This document shows, one piece after another, positions 53,597-63,888 of a stretch of DNA of 64,000 bases. The notes under the pieces are model-generated. The model did not search any database, was not told the origin of the DNA, and was given only the letters and a program-made list of their open reading frames with translations. A program made the position numbers and the translations under genes. The stretch spans positions 868,001 through 932,000 of the forward strand of contig JAPFFF010000002.1 of assembly GCA_039105265.1 (NCBI GenBank), written 5' to 3'. Each line of letters begins with the position of its first letter. Positions within the stretch are counted from its first letter, which is position 1. This stretch comes from Tritrichomonas musculus (lineage: Eukaryota; Parabasalia; Tritrichomonadida; Tritrichomonadidae).

Positions 53597-56465
53597 AGAG
53601 TAGCTGCAACGAAATTTTTTGGGGAAGCCCTCTCAAAAAGTGGAATGTCAAACTAATTTTTCTCAATATATGATAATTTTTTAAAAAATATAAATGCATA
53701 TAATAAAAATTTAAATGAATATCTACCACTTTTTATTATTATATTATGTGTGCTGTCATAATTTCAAATAAAAGGCGGCATTATTGAAATGACCGCTCCC
53801 ATTTTATTACTAAGGAAAGATTAATAAAAATATCATTTTTATAATATATGCATTAAATATATTTATTCCTTTACTGCTTTTAAAACAAAATGAAGTATTT
53901 GATAAGTTACATTTATTTTAATGTCACTAAAAATAATAAAATTTTTCTTAACTTTTTGTTTATGTTTATAAAAACTTTTTGAATGGTTTATGAAAATATA
54001 ATGAAAGATTATCTGAGAGATGAATCTGTACGGTCATCGCCGGTTCCCGACATCAATTTTTCAATAAATGAAATTCAAAAGCGAATCAAGCAAGTTCAAA
54101 AACAATCAAATCAAATAAAAATTTCAGATGAGTTATCAGCATTATCAAGAAAACATCCAAATACTAGGAGGCCTTCCCATCAACTTTTAACAATTTGTTT
54201 AAAGTTATTTTTTATTTCAGCCGCAGCTTATGAATTTATATCATTTTTTATACCAATTCCATGCGTTCGAACTATGTTCTACAAACAAAAAATATTTCTA
54301 AATGATTTTCAAAATTTCTTAACAGATATTACTAAAACAAAAATAATTGCAGAAGAATATAGTAAAAATTGGTCTGCAAATGAGCCCGTTATTCTGGCAG
54401 TAGATGCCTGTTCAGTTAATCCAACTGTATCGATTTTTTCTAATGGTACTGTAGAAGGTTTAATAGAGAAATACCAAATGAGTAAAGATCTTTTAACTCA
54501 ATCTAGTACCACAATATCTGTTTTCGAAGAATGGATGCAAAATGTGAGTAGTTTAGTCATAGATTCTTATTTCGTATATCATGTTCAACCGTTAAATCCT
54601 TCTCTCAACAATTTTATACTTCATATTGTTCCATCAAAAGGAGGGAAAGGAAACAATTCCACAATTTCTACTTTAAAAAAATTAGCAAAAATTCTTCAAA
54701 GTGTTAATATAACAGTTGTATCATTTTCATCAGATGGTGACACTTTTGCCACTCCATCACATACAAATAATATTAAAAAACATTATAATAAATTTAAATA
54801 TAATACTTCACCTAACATAACAGAACCTTTATTCCTGTCAGATCCTCTTCATATACTTAAAAGGGTCCGTTATCACTTTATTCCAATTGTAACAAACCCA
54901 AATCAAATGATTTCACTTTTAAATCTGCCTTCGATGGTTTTTAGAAATGACAGGGCAAGTAAGATGCACGATAAACTTCCTCTGCTATTTTTTCAAATGA
55001 ATAATTATTTGGAATTAAGAAAACATCAATTATTTAATTATTCAATTTTTATTTTACCATACACATTATTGCTTTCATCATTGTCAGACAAATTAGAATT
55101 TGAAAAGAGATTATTATATTTGAACATAGCTAGAATAATTCTTGAGAAAAATTATTTTCCACATCACCTCACTTCATATCCAAATCACATAGCATTTAAA
55201 CAAAATATAATACGAGATTGTCTCTCAACGGTTTTGACAATACTGGATATACTAAATCTTCCTAATGTTACAATTATTCATTTAAATAGGTTGGGCACGA
55301 ACCCACTTGAGCATACATTTGGAATTATAAGAATGCGCAGTAAAGATCATCATAACAGCAAACGTTTTATATTAGAAGCTGGAAAAATCAATGCACTTAT
55401 TAAAATAAATGAAGAATTGATTTTAGAAAACATAAAAAATAGACAATTGCAATTTGGAAAAGTAATTTCACTTCCTAATGAAAAAAGTTATTCTGATTCA
55501 GAAGCTAAAGAATATGTTGATTCATTATTCGCAGAAGCAAAAAATGGATATTGTAATAAGGCATGTAAAAAAATTCATTCAATTTTCTTAAACTCAACAA
55601 GCACAAATAATAAAACTAATAAATGCTATTTATTAAATAGTAATGATATTTTACTTGCCCCGAATTCAAATATATTAATTGAGAAAAGACAAAATGCTGC
55701 CAGTGAGTTAAATAAAAAATGCCGTTGGAGTAATAATGAAATTTCGTTATTACTCAAATTAAAAAAAGATTTAAAAGGTAACATTACACTTATTAATGAA
55801 TATTTTCCTAAAAGAACATATAAATCAATCGAACATAAGTTAAATAGCATCCAAAACAAAAAGAGTGGAAATCATAATCAATAATTAAAAAAGAAATTTA
55901 TTTAATATTATGCTATCATTGTTTTTATATTAATCAATAATACTAAAAAACTTAAATTGAAAATCCAATATGAAAAAAAATTAGAATTTGAATATTATCG
56001 TATTTTATATAAAATTGATTTGACGAAAAATCATAAGAAAATATGCAAATATATAGTAAATAATGCAAATAATATGCCAAATAAAGTAGAAAATGCAATC
56101 AATAAATTATAATCTACGCATTTTTATTGTAATTCTGCGGTAAATCTGATCATTTATGCAATTGGGCATTTAACACCATTTACTGGAAAATTTGGTCATT
56201 TTTGCTAATAATTTTCTTTCAGATTGATTAAAAATAGTAATTAGAATCTTGAAATGCAATTAGAATTGAGAATTAGTTTACTAATTAGGATCCCCATAAA
56301 TATATACATTGATATATTGATTTAATAGCAAATTTGGTGTATAAAAATAAGTTTGGCTTGTTTCAATCAACAAATTATTATAATAAAAAATAGAATTTTT
56401 TTTTAATTTTTCGTATCACATTTCATAAAAAAACGATCATGTTTTGAATTTGTTGCAGCTACTCT
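53597..56465. mobile_element. P-element-like transposon, 2869 bp, exact 8-bp TSD
   Basis: AGAGTAGCTGCAAC at 53597-53610 is perfectly inverted at 56452-56465. Exact copies of GTACAAAC flank it (53589-53596; 56466-56473). The single large plus-strand gene at 53983-55884 encodes an RNase H-type transposase with P/THAP9-like motifs. Eight-base TSDs are the rule for P elements and hAT. Sequence between the TIRs and the gene is A/T-rich, with TCAAAAAGTGG at 53633-53643 near the left end. Confidence 0.9.
53983..55884 (+). CDS. P-superfamily-like transposase with C-terminal SANT-like domain
   Basis: An intact 633-aa protein. The RNase H-like core has VDA at 140-142, SSDGDTF (D251, D253), SDPLHILKRVR (D287, H290), equivalent to the DxPHLLKxxRN block of P/THAP9 transposases, and NPLEHTFGIIRMR (E443), equivalent to their LENFFGRIR block. 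So D251/D253, D287 and E443 are the candidate catalytic residues. The recognisable THAP zinc finger of animal P proteins is absent; residues 26-60 form a probable coiled coil (NEIQKRIKQVQKQSNQIK). The C-terminus (about 580-626: CRWSNNEISLLLKLKKDL, FPKRTYKSIEHKLNSI) looks like a SANT/Myb-type DNA-binding domain, which may replace the THAP finger in recognising the TIRs. Assignment to the P superfamily rests on motif order by eye. Confidence 0.75.
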   Translation: MVYENIMKDYLRDESVRSSPVPDINFSINEIQKRIKQVQKQSNQIKISDELSALSRKHPNTRRPSHQLLTICLKLFFISAAAYEFISFFIPIPCVRTMFYKQKIFLNDFQNFLTDITKTKIIAEEYSKNWSANEPVILAVDACSVNPTVSIFSNGTVEGLIEKYQMSKDLLTQSSTTISVFEEWMQNVSSLVIDSYFVYHVQPLNPSLNNFILHIVPSKGGKGNNSTISTLKKLAKILQSVNITVVSFSSDGDTFATPSHTNNIKKHYNKFKYNTSPNITEPLFLSDPLHILKRVRYHFIPIVTNPNQMISLLNLPSMVFRNDRASKMHDKLPLLFFQMNNYLELRKHQLFNYSIFILPYTLLLSSLSDKLEFEKRLLYLNIARIILEKNYFPHHLTSYPNHIAFKQNIIRDCLSTVLTILDILNLPNVTIIHLNRLGTNPLEHTFGIIRMRSKDHHNSKRFILEAGKINALIKINEELILENIKNRQLQFGKVISLPNEKSYSDSEAKEYVDSLFAEAKNGYCNKACKKIHSIFLNSTSTNNKTNKCYLLNSNDILLAPNSNILIEKRQNAASELNKKCRWSNNEISLLLKLKKDLKGNITLINEYFPKRTYKSIEHKLNSIQNKKSGNHNQ

Positions 56466-56473
56466 GTACAAAC

Positions 56474-56905
56474 CTTGTATTTTTTCTATCGTTCTTTGTA
56501 GAACAAGGTTGGTACAAAAAGTGAAGTCTACATGTAACATATATATTAATTATATATAAATCATTTCATCAATTCCTTTTTTTTCACACAAAAAACTCGA
56601 TTTTGTAAAAAAAATTTAAAAAAATTAAACGTGCTAAAATTGTATTTCACAGTTTTTTTACTTTAATTATTACTTTTTAAGAAAAATATATTTATTAATA
56701 TATAAAACATAAAGAGAACTCGATTAATAAATTAAAATTATCCTATTCCGTGATTGCATTTATGCTCTTTGTTGTAAATTCATAAAATTTTATTTCTAAA
56801 TTCATTATTTTTTCATCTTGTCGTTGCATTAACTAATAATTGACAATATTAAATGATACAATATATTATATTATTACTTATTCTTATTCATTCATACTCC
56901 TTGTT
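56474..56905. other. A/T-rich spacer before the Maverick genes
   Basis: No gene; the left end of the Maverick could not be located. Confidence 0.4.
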
Positions 56906-58969
56906 ATGAGTTCATGGAATCTTATTTCTAAATTTAACGCAATACCAACATCGAAGATAATCACTGCCGACAACATCACTACAATGAGATCTGACTTGAA
57001 TCTCGTCACTAACAACGTTGATGTAGTATCGTATGATGTTAAGGAGGTGCAATCTAAGGTTGATGCACTTGGCTCACAGATGACTGACCAACAAGCTAAG
57101 ACTAAATACCTTGAGAAGGAAGTTGATAAGATCGATATGAAAGCTAATGTTGGTATTGCGTTAGGTGCTTTTGATTGTGTGTTAGGTGCAACTGGCATAG
57201 GTGTTGCTGGTAAGGCATTATCTTTTGCAACGAAGGGTGTTGGCTCAGCTGTAAATCAGGTAGTCGTGAGTTAGTTAACACCATTACTAAAGCTAGTGAC
57301 ATTGGTGCTGAAGTGTTAGATAACATGGCAGGTAAGTTGACTGATAAACTGCCTGATATTGGTGCTGATATATTCTTTGGTGACTTAGTTAGTGGCGCTA
57401 AGGTGGCAACGTTAAGAGATGAACCAAGCAGCGTAGCTGATGCGACAACAGGAAGCACTTAACATATCAACTCGTGATGCAACACCAATTACAACTAAAG
57501 AAGCGTAAAGTAGAATAGCTCAATGGTGTGATGAAGAATACATACCAGTAACTGAGATGAACTTCAGTGATGAACTCGATGATCCATCTAAAGAGGCAAT
57601 GACATTGACATCAACAATGGACATGTGTAAACGATTTAGGCATACACTCAAGCCAACCATCAAGACGCTGGCAAAAAGAATTCAGTGATGTATCTGTTAA
57701 GATGGATGGTTATGTTAACAAGAATGAGTTAGCACGTAATGATACCATTGATGTTGTTGGTAAGGTTGATGGCAAAACGATTCAACTCATAGCTGAAGAC
57801 ACAATCACAAGTGGTACGCTTAAAGCCAAACTCATGGTCAGAACGATTAGCGAGTTCAATGACATTGATTATGATGAACAATATGTTATTGTGGATGATA
57901 CAATTGCTGAGTTCAGTGGTACAGATACATTTCCATCAGCAACGATGAGAGACAACATCATTACGATCAACAACCCACACAGCGTACAGGTCACAAGCAT
58001 AACTATTAAAGAGAACACATTAGTTAGACAAATGACATTCACAACGAATGATTTAGCTTTTACATGTGACATTGACGCAGTAGTTTAAAAAATTGATTCA
58101 TTACGGGCTCAACTTGAGTTGAACGATGAGTCACTCGCTAAAACGTTGAATGAGTTTCCAACTGTTGATGAAGTTAATAAGCATTGGATAAGGTTAAGAA
58201 TGATTCTGCAAGTAAATCAATGGTATATGACTTACAACAATATCTCGAAGATAACTATATGTCATTGGATCAAGTTGAAGCAGGTTACTATGATAGGAAT
58301 GACTGTGATAATAGGTCTGCATTGAAGAAGGATATACCAGAAGGGGTTGATCTAAGCGACTATGTTAGATTGAGTGAGTTTGAAGCGGCAGTTAGTAATA
58401 ATGGTTATGCTAAGATTGCAGATTGTGATAGAAAGTATGCATTGAAATCAAGTATACCAACAGATTATGTATCAACGACTAGCTTAGTGAATACATTGAA
58501 GTCATATGTTAAGTCAAATGAATTACCAACCAATCATGTTACAACATCATCGTTAACATCAACATTGAATGACTACATGTTGAAGACAGATATGCCAGAC
58601 GATTATGCTACTATTGGTGACCTAGATAAGTATGCACTCAAGACAGCACTTAATGATTACTCAACTACCATTGGGTGTGATAACAAGTATGCACGTAAAG
58701 CTGACATACCAACTGACTATGTTAAGGCTGCTACACTAGATGAGTACATGCTTAATACAGATATGCCAGACGATTATGTTGTTGTTGAACAGTTGAATAG
58801 CTATGCATTGAAGAGTGATTTAAATACCTATATTAAATCTCAGCAAGATTTAGCTTTTCTAGTAGGTGACCATTTTGCTAAAATCGTAACAATAAATAGT
58901 CAGATATCAAATTTATAGCGAGAGAACGAATCATTAAAAGCTAGGTTAGATGCATTGGAAGCGAAGTAA
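56906..58969 (+). pseudogene. Fibre-like repeat protein of the Maverick, frameshifted
   Basis: Begins at ATG 56906 after a hydrophobic stretch. Residues to about 57240 form a heptad-like coiled coil (VDVVSYDVKEVQSKVDALGSQ) followed by a glycine/alanine-rich hydrophobic segment. The frame is lost near 57260 and resumes in another frame (LVNTITKASDIG) to about 57460. Stops follow (about 57506, 57687). 57702-58085 is open and beta-rich, with a premature TAA at 58086, and there is a further frame change near 58184. The 3' part (58184-58918) carries repeats of the form YALK(S/T)xIPxDY, roughly every 20-40 residues, like trimeric phage or virus fibre shafts; it ends with a short leucine heptad after a TAG. 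It is probably an attachment or tail-fibre-like protein of the virus-like element, now dead. Confidence 0.7.
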
Positions 58970-58984
58970 AAGTAACTCAACTAT

Positions 58985-59242
58985 GTTTTTATACAACTTA
59001 ACACTACGTATAATGATATATCATTCTTCTTGAATGTCCAGTTCTGGAAATCGTTATCAACAACCATTAAATCAAATGTCTCTACGGTATTTGTATTTGG
59101 TACATATTCAAAAGAGCAGTTGAGATATATTACTCATCAGATTCCTATGAACATATCATTTGATGAATTGTATGAACGATACAAAAATATGAATAAACAC
59201 CAGAAGATTGTAATCGATTGCAATAATGGAAATGTAAGCTAA
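58985..59242 (+). pseudogene. C-terminal fragment of a Maverick packaging ATPase
   Basis: About 70-80 codons open to a normal stop, without a proper ATG (the first M would be a TTG). DISFFLNVQFWKSLSTTIKS then VFVFGTYSKEQLRYI resembles the part of FtsK/HerA-type (A32-like) ATPases after the Walker B motif, where a Q and a conserved N or S precede a helix. The end, YKNMNKHQKIVIDCNNGNV, fits the terminal strand. The Walker A and B region is absent, so the gene is 5'-truncated. Confidence 0.5.
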
Positions 59243-59243
59243 T

Positions 59244-59735
59244 AAGAATATATTTACTCAAATCCATACCTTTGTCTGGCTGCTTCTTTGGCTGCTGCAA
59301 AGTCTTCATCATATTTTTGTCTATATCCCTTAACATGTTCATTAAGATATTTGATGATTTGACTTTTAATGGTTTGAATATATTCTTCTTTGGAAGTGGT
59401 TAATACATCATGCATATAGGTTCTAACAGCTTGTTTAACAGCTGGTTTCGCAAAGAGCCATTTCTCAAATGCTTTATATTCTAGGGTTTCAGCAACACTA
59501 TTAGACTTAAAATCAATGCTGAAATATGGATCATATTGTTGTTAGTAGTAATGTTAAGGGTGGCGCCGCTGTAACACAGCTCTGCCCCCTTAACTATGTC
59601 CCAACATGGTCCCCACAGCCACTGACATGTCTCAGCTAGCTCCCAGAGCCCACTACTTGGGAACAAACTCGCTAACTAGCTGTTAACACCCATTTATCAT
59701 ATGTTCTGGACCACCTCAGAGGTTTCCACCTAAAT
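59244..59735 (-). pseudogene. Minus-strand Maverick gene fragment split by a GC-rich insert
   Basis: On the minus strand a frame ends in TAA at about 59259 and can be read back to 59536: IDFKSNSVAETLEYKAFEKW, then helical KQAVRTYMHDVLTTSKEEY and a charged tail EAARQRYGFE. It is interrupted at 59536 by the G+C-rich insert (59537-59695). Across the insert the reading continues for about a dozen codons (to about 59733) in a compatible frame before a stop. I do not recognise the protein; in this neighbourhood a structural or integrase-type Polinton protein is possible. Confidence 0.5.
59537..59695. other. 159-bp GC-rich hairpin-forming insert
   Basis: Flanked by ATCATAT at 59530-59536 and 59696-59702. 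Within it, 59553-59594 folds as GTTAAGGG...CCCTTAAC with a further GGC/GCC and GCTGT/CACAGC stem. CAGCTAG (59633-59639) pairs with CTAGCTG (59676-59682), enclosing TCCCA/TGGGA (59641-59645; 59658-59662). It is far more G+C-rich than anything around. There are no terminal inverted repeats and no tRNA-type A or B box, so it is not an ordinary MITE or tRNA SINE; it could be a retroposed structured RNA. Confidence 0.6.
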
Positions 59736-59787
59736 TAGCCCAAACAATTTTTAATTTAATTTTTTATTTCCCATTCATAAATATAAT

Positions 59788-60135
59788 ATGTCTACAGAAA
59801 TTCTTTGCCCCCAATTTGAAGATGATTTCGATGGATTCGATGAATATGTCCAATGTGTTAGCAAATATGTGCTAGCTCATAGTGACTGGATTGGTGAAAT
59901 TGTTGATATCTACGATTTAGTCTACGACTATGTCAGCCAAGATGATGAGTATTGGGATTGTGAGGTTGATGAAGATTATTTACAGTGGAAATATGATTTC
60001 GATGAGTCAGATTTAGATGATCCACGCTGTAAGGTATATATCATCACCTCAGTAGTAAGGGCTATGTTAGCTAATAGAGCTAGCTATGATTATTCCATTG
60101 ATGATTCCGATGAGTTAGCTGATGATGAAGAATAA
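59788..60135 (+). CDS. Small acidic Maverick protein of unknown function
   Basis: A complete 115-aa frame starting at a normal ATG. It is very acidic throughout (for example DDFDGFDEY near 12-20 and a DSDELADDEE C-terminus) and rich in tyrosine and aspartate (YDLVYDYVSQDDEYWDCEVDEDY). One hydrophobic helix (VYIITSVVRAMLANRASY) lies near the end. No known domain is recognised. It sits between the ATPase fragment and the polymerase in the same orientation as the polymerase, and small acidic proteins are common in Polintons. It is one of the few undamaged frames in the element. Confidence 0.6.
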   Translation: MSTEILCPQFEDDFDGFDEYVQCVSKYVLAHSDWIGEIVDIYDLVYDYVSQDDEYWDCEVDEDYLQWKYDFDESDLDDPRCKVYIITSVVRAMLANRASYDYSIDDSDELADDEE

Positions 60136-60155
60136 ATGAATGATTATTTTTGTAT

Positions 60156-60239
60156 TCCAATGTTTACATTTAAGTCATAGCCCAATGTTTACATTTAAGT
60201 CATAGTCCAATGTTTACATTTAAGTCATAGCCCAATGTT
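60156..60239 (+). repeat. 25-bp tandem repeat, three copies plus a partial
   Basis: CCCAATGTTTACATTTAAGT followed by CATAG is repeated three times, with one C-to-T change, and a fourth truncated copy (CCCAATGTTTTC) follows. It lies between two Maverick genes, so it could be promoter-associated. Confidence 0.85.
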
Positions 60240-62086
60240 TTCAGATATTTATTTTTGATTTAAATGAGTTACCGAGATATAGAACTATGTTTACTAATAA
60301 TGTTAGCAATCCATTTTACATTAATTCAGATGATTCAGTTGTTCTTGATGACAAAAATATATAACTAAACAATTATTGTCAAGCTAAAATAATTATTTTT
60401 ATTTTTACATAAATGTCCAAGTTGCTTAGTAGATTATCCAAGTCCGAGATTTTATCTTTACCCGGATTTAAGAAATATAGATCACTTACGATTCGAAAAT
60501 TAAAGCCAATATTAAATCAATCTATCAAAGATCTAGGTATTAATTACCGAGGTGTTAAGGTCAAAGACTATGTTAAGAAATATAATCAGAAATCCAGTGA
60601 TGATAAATTGTTTAAGCGATTGTCAGCTGATAAAGACTTATTGAAAAATAAGCACAGAGATCGAGAGCAATATAAGCAATCTATTAAAGACAGCGCACTC
60701 TTTGAGCAATCATTGATGAATCTGGGTGAAATATATTCTACTCCACCTCCAAGTGAGACTAAGTTATACATTGAATCGCTGATGAATATGGATACCGGTT
60801 ATACTACCTCCAAGTCAGATGAGCGCCGCCGATATAAAGACAATGTTACAGATAAAGGTAAGTTTCAGAATGAGGTTAAGCGAATGATGATAGCCGCTAA
60901 TAATCACGAATCATTTACAGTTGATATTAATGATGATAGTGAAATCCAATATACATTCACTAAGGTATTGAGACATATTCGACAAATGAAATCCGATAAA
61001 TGGCGGCCATTAGTGTATGGTTATGATTTGAATGGTGAATATAAGCTATTTCATCTAAATAAGGAGTCAGATCTCGAAGACATGATCAAATGCATTCTTG
61101 GCGAGATCACAATCGAAGAATACAGTTCTGATTCCGATCCAGGTCTAATTGGTTTAGATTACATACCAGTTAGATTCGAAGTCAAATTCATTAGTATGAG
61201 AAAAAATAAGTCCACAGGTAAGTCAGAGTTTGTAGAGAGAGTTGATGGTCAAGATATTGTATTAGAATCACTTGATGATTTTAGAGATGCTCCAGATGGT
61301 GCATTCTTTCCTTATATCAATTTGTTGGACTCATTAGATTTGACCCGATATCAGATTTATAATAGCATTGATAAGAATAATTACAGAGACAATTGTTTTG
61401 TATACGCATGTGTTCAATCAGGTGTATTCAATGATGAAGAAATCCATAAATAACGCACTATGATGCTGACTAGATCGATTCCTAATTAGAAAATATTAGA
61501 GATTGCGATTGAGATGAAATGTCATTTTGTGATATATAAGATTGACGAGACTAGAGACATAAAGCATCAAAAGCATTCTAGTATTGATACTCGTAAGAAT
61601 AGCAAAGTCATTGCTGATAGAAAAATCCATTTGTTATTATACAAAGACCATTATATGATAGATCATAATGAGAAATTACCAATTACTAAGTATTATATTG
61701 AGCATAAAGCTAAGCTTGATAAGAAATATTCAGATGTTCCCATTGCTGAGCGAATGTTGATAAAGAATAATCGCGGAGACAAATCCGAGGGTACAGGTTT
61801 CATGATAATAATGAGAGCAATGTTTGAGAATAATTATTTCAGAGAAATCAATCAGTGTGAGCAAGAAATACTAGGAACATGTGAGTTTGATAATCACCTT
61901 AATGATTACACTGATCTTAGCTATGATCCTAATCTATGTTGTAAGCCTGAGTCTGCTACCCTAAAGAAAATTACTGAATGGTCACATATATATTATGCGG
62001 ATTATGAGACAGATGTTACAGTTTCCCCTCATAAGCCATATTTATTATGTTTATGTGATGATAAGCATGCAGTTTCATTTAAATGA

Positions 62087-62605
62087 TCATTCGGATAAAT
62101 GATCATCATAATTTTTCTTGACACTCTAAGAATTTAATCTAGTTGATTAGCAAAACAATTGATACACATTGTTTAAAAAGTTGGAATGATTTAAAAACGA
62201 TTTACTTTAATAATCCTTCATGAACAAACAGTAATATTTGTTTTTCTTTTTTTTCAATGCGTCATTTAAGACCCTAACTCAACTCTTTAATAAATAATAG
62301 TTAAACCTCATAAAATCATATTATACAACTTTAAAGCTTATCAGTCAGAGCGATAATAAATTTTGTCAAAATTATTATAAAAAAAATAAAAATAAAAATT
62401 TCTTGTTTTTCCGTATAAAGAACATCAATCAGTGAAATAAATGGTTAATGCATTTCATATGAGCATGTGTTTATTAAGTATCATAATTAAAACAATTGAA
62501 AATAAATAGGCATTTAGAAAAATTAAAAAACAATAAAACATTTATAAAAAACGAACGTTTATTTTTTACACATTTCTGGAAAAACGTATATTTTTTGCGC
62601 ATTTC
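62087..62605. other. Non-coding block replacing part of the polymerase gene
   Basis: About 520 bases of A/T-rich DNA between Exo I and Exo II. It starts with a double TGATCATxxxGATAAATGATCAT motif (62086-62110). Its right edge has a tandem-like GCATTTCTGGAAA(T/A)ACG pair (about 62565-62615). No TIR or TSD could be defined; it is either an insertion or a decayed replacement. Confidence 0.45.
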
Positions 62606-62988
62606 TGGAAATACGTTATTTCCACAATCTGAAATATGATGCTTGTTTCTTTATTAATGAAGATGGATGGAATACTCAGTTGACACAGCGCAGTGGCACC
62701 TTATTACAGGTAGTTATGGATAAGTATGATAGAGTCCTTAATTCAAAGACAAGAAATATGGTCACTAAGCGAGTTAAGCATCTGACATTCAGAAATAGTT
62801 ATTCCCTTATTCTGGCTCCATTAAGAGATTTCTCGGATATGTTCCAATTGAAGGTTCATAAAGAAATCATTGCTTATAAGATCTATACTGATTCTAATAT
62901 GAAGCGCCAATGGATTCCATTTAATGAATTCTATGATCAATATGTTATAGAGAATGCCGATAAGAAATCCTCAGATGAATTAGATATA

Positions 62989-63888
62989 CAGGGTGGTCAA
63001 AAAGTCTGTTCGTCAATCATTATTTTAATGAATATTAAATATTTGCTTATTATATCTATATATTATAATAGATAATTTTTATAGTAATCAATAACTTAAA
63101 AAAATATTCAAATAGGTCCTTCACATATATTTTTCTAATTGAATTTTTTAAAGCATATCAAATTTTCAATTGTCTTATTAAAATCTATATTTTCAATAGT
63201 TAAAAATCATTCTATATTCATAAAAACATTATATATAAAAAGTTTAAATTGTATATTATTATATATATTAATAAATAAATATAAATATGATTTATGAATT
63301 AGTTTCAACTATTTTATCATTATTCCAAAAATTTTTGAATACTGAAAAAGTTCAAATTTTGCACATATAAGATTCAATCAAACAATTTAAACTGATAATT
63401 GGAATAAATATTTAATAAATACATATATTCAAATAGTATAGATGCATATATATTAAAATATAGAAATTAATTCAGTAAAATCCAATATTAGGTTTTTTTA
63501 TAATACTTTTTAATCAAAAGAGATGAATGTATGTATGGTTTGAAGTTTATTCATCATTTTATGGTTCAAACCCAAATAATTATTTTCAAAATATATGTCA
63601 ATATTATCTTCTTAAACTAAGCTTAATATTATTTTATTTTGATAAATGAAATAGAATCACATTCTGAAATACATTAAATTTTTTTCAATACATTTTAAAA
63701 ATACAAAAAAATATAAACACAAACTATTTTTTGAATTAATTTTTTAAAAGTTAATTAAAAAGATTTTCAACAATAAATAATATACATTTATTATTTATAA
63801 TTCAAAGAATATTTGTACATAATATGAAATAGTAATGTTAACTATACATTGTAAAAAACCCTGACGAACAGACTTTTTGACCACCCTG
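62989..63888. mobile_element. Mariner-type MITE, 900 bp, perfect 27-bp TIRs
   Basis: The inverted repeats at 62989-63015 and 63862-63888 (starting CAGGGTGGTCAAAAAGTCTG) are identical over 27 bases. TA duplications flank them (62987-62988; 63889-63890). The CAGGGTG start and TA target site are typical of Tc1/mariner relatives. The interior is A/T-rich with no transposase, so it is non-autonomous. It inserted into the Maverick polymerase gene. Confidence 0.95.
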
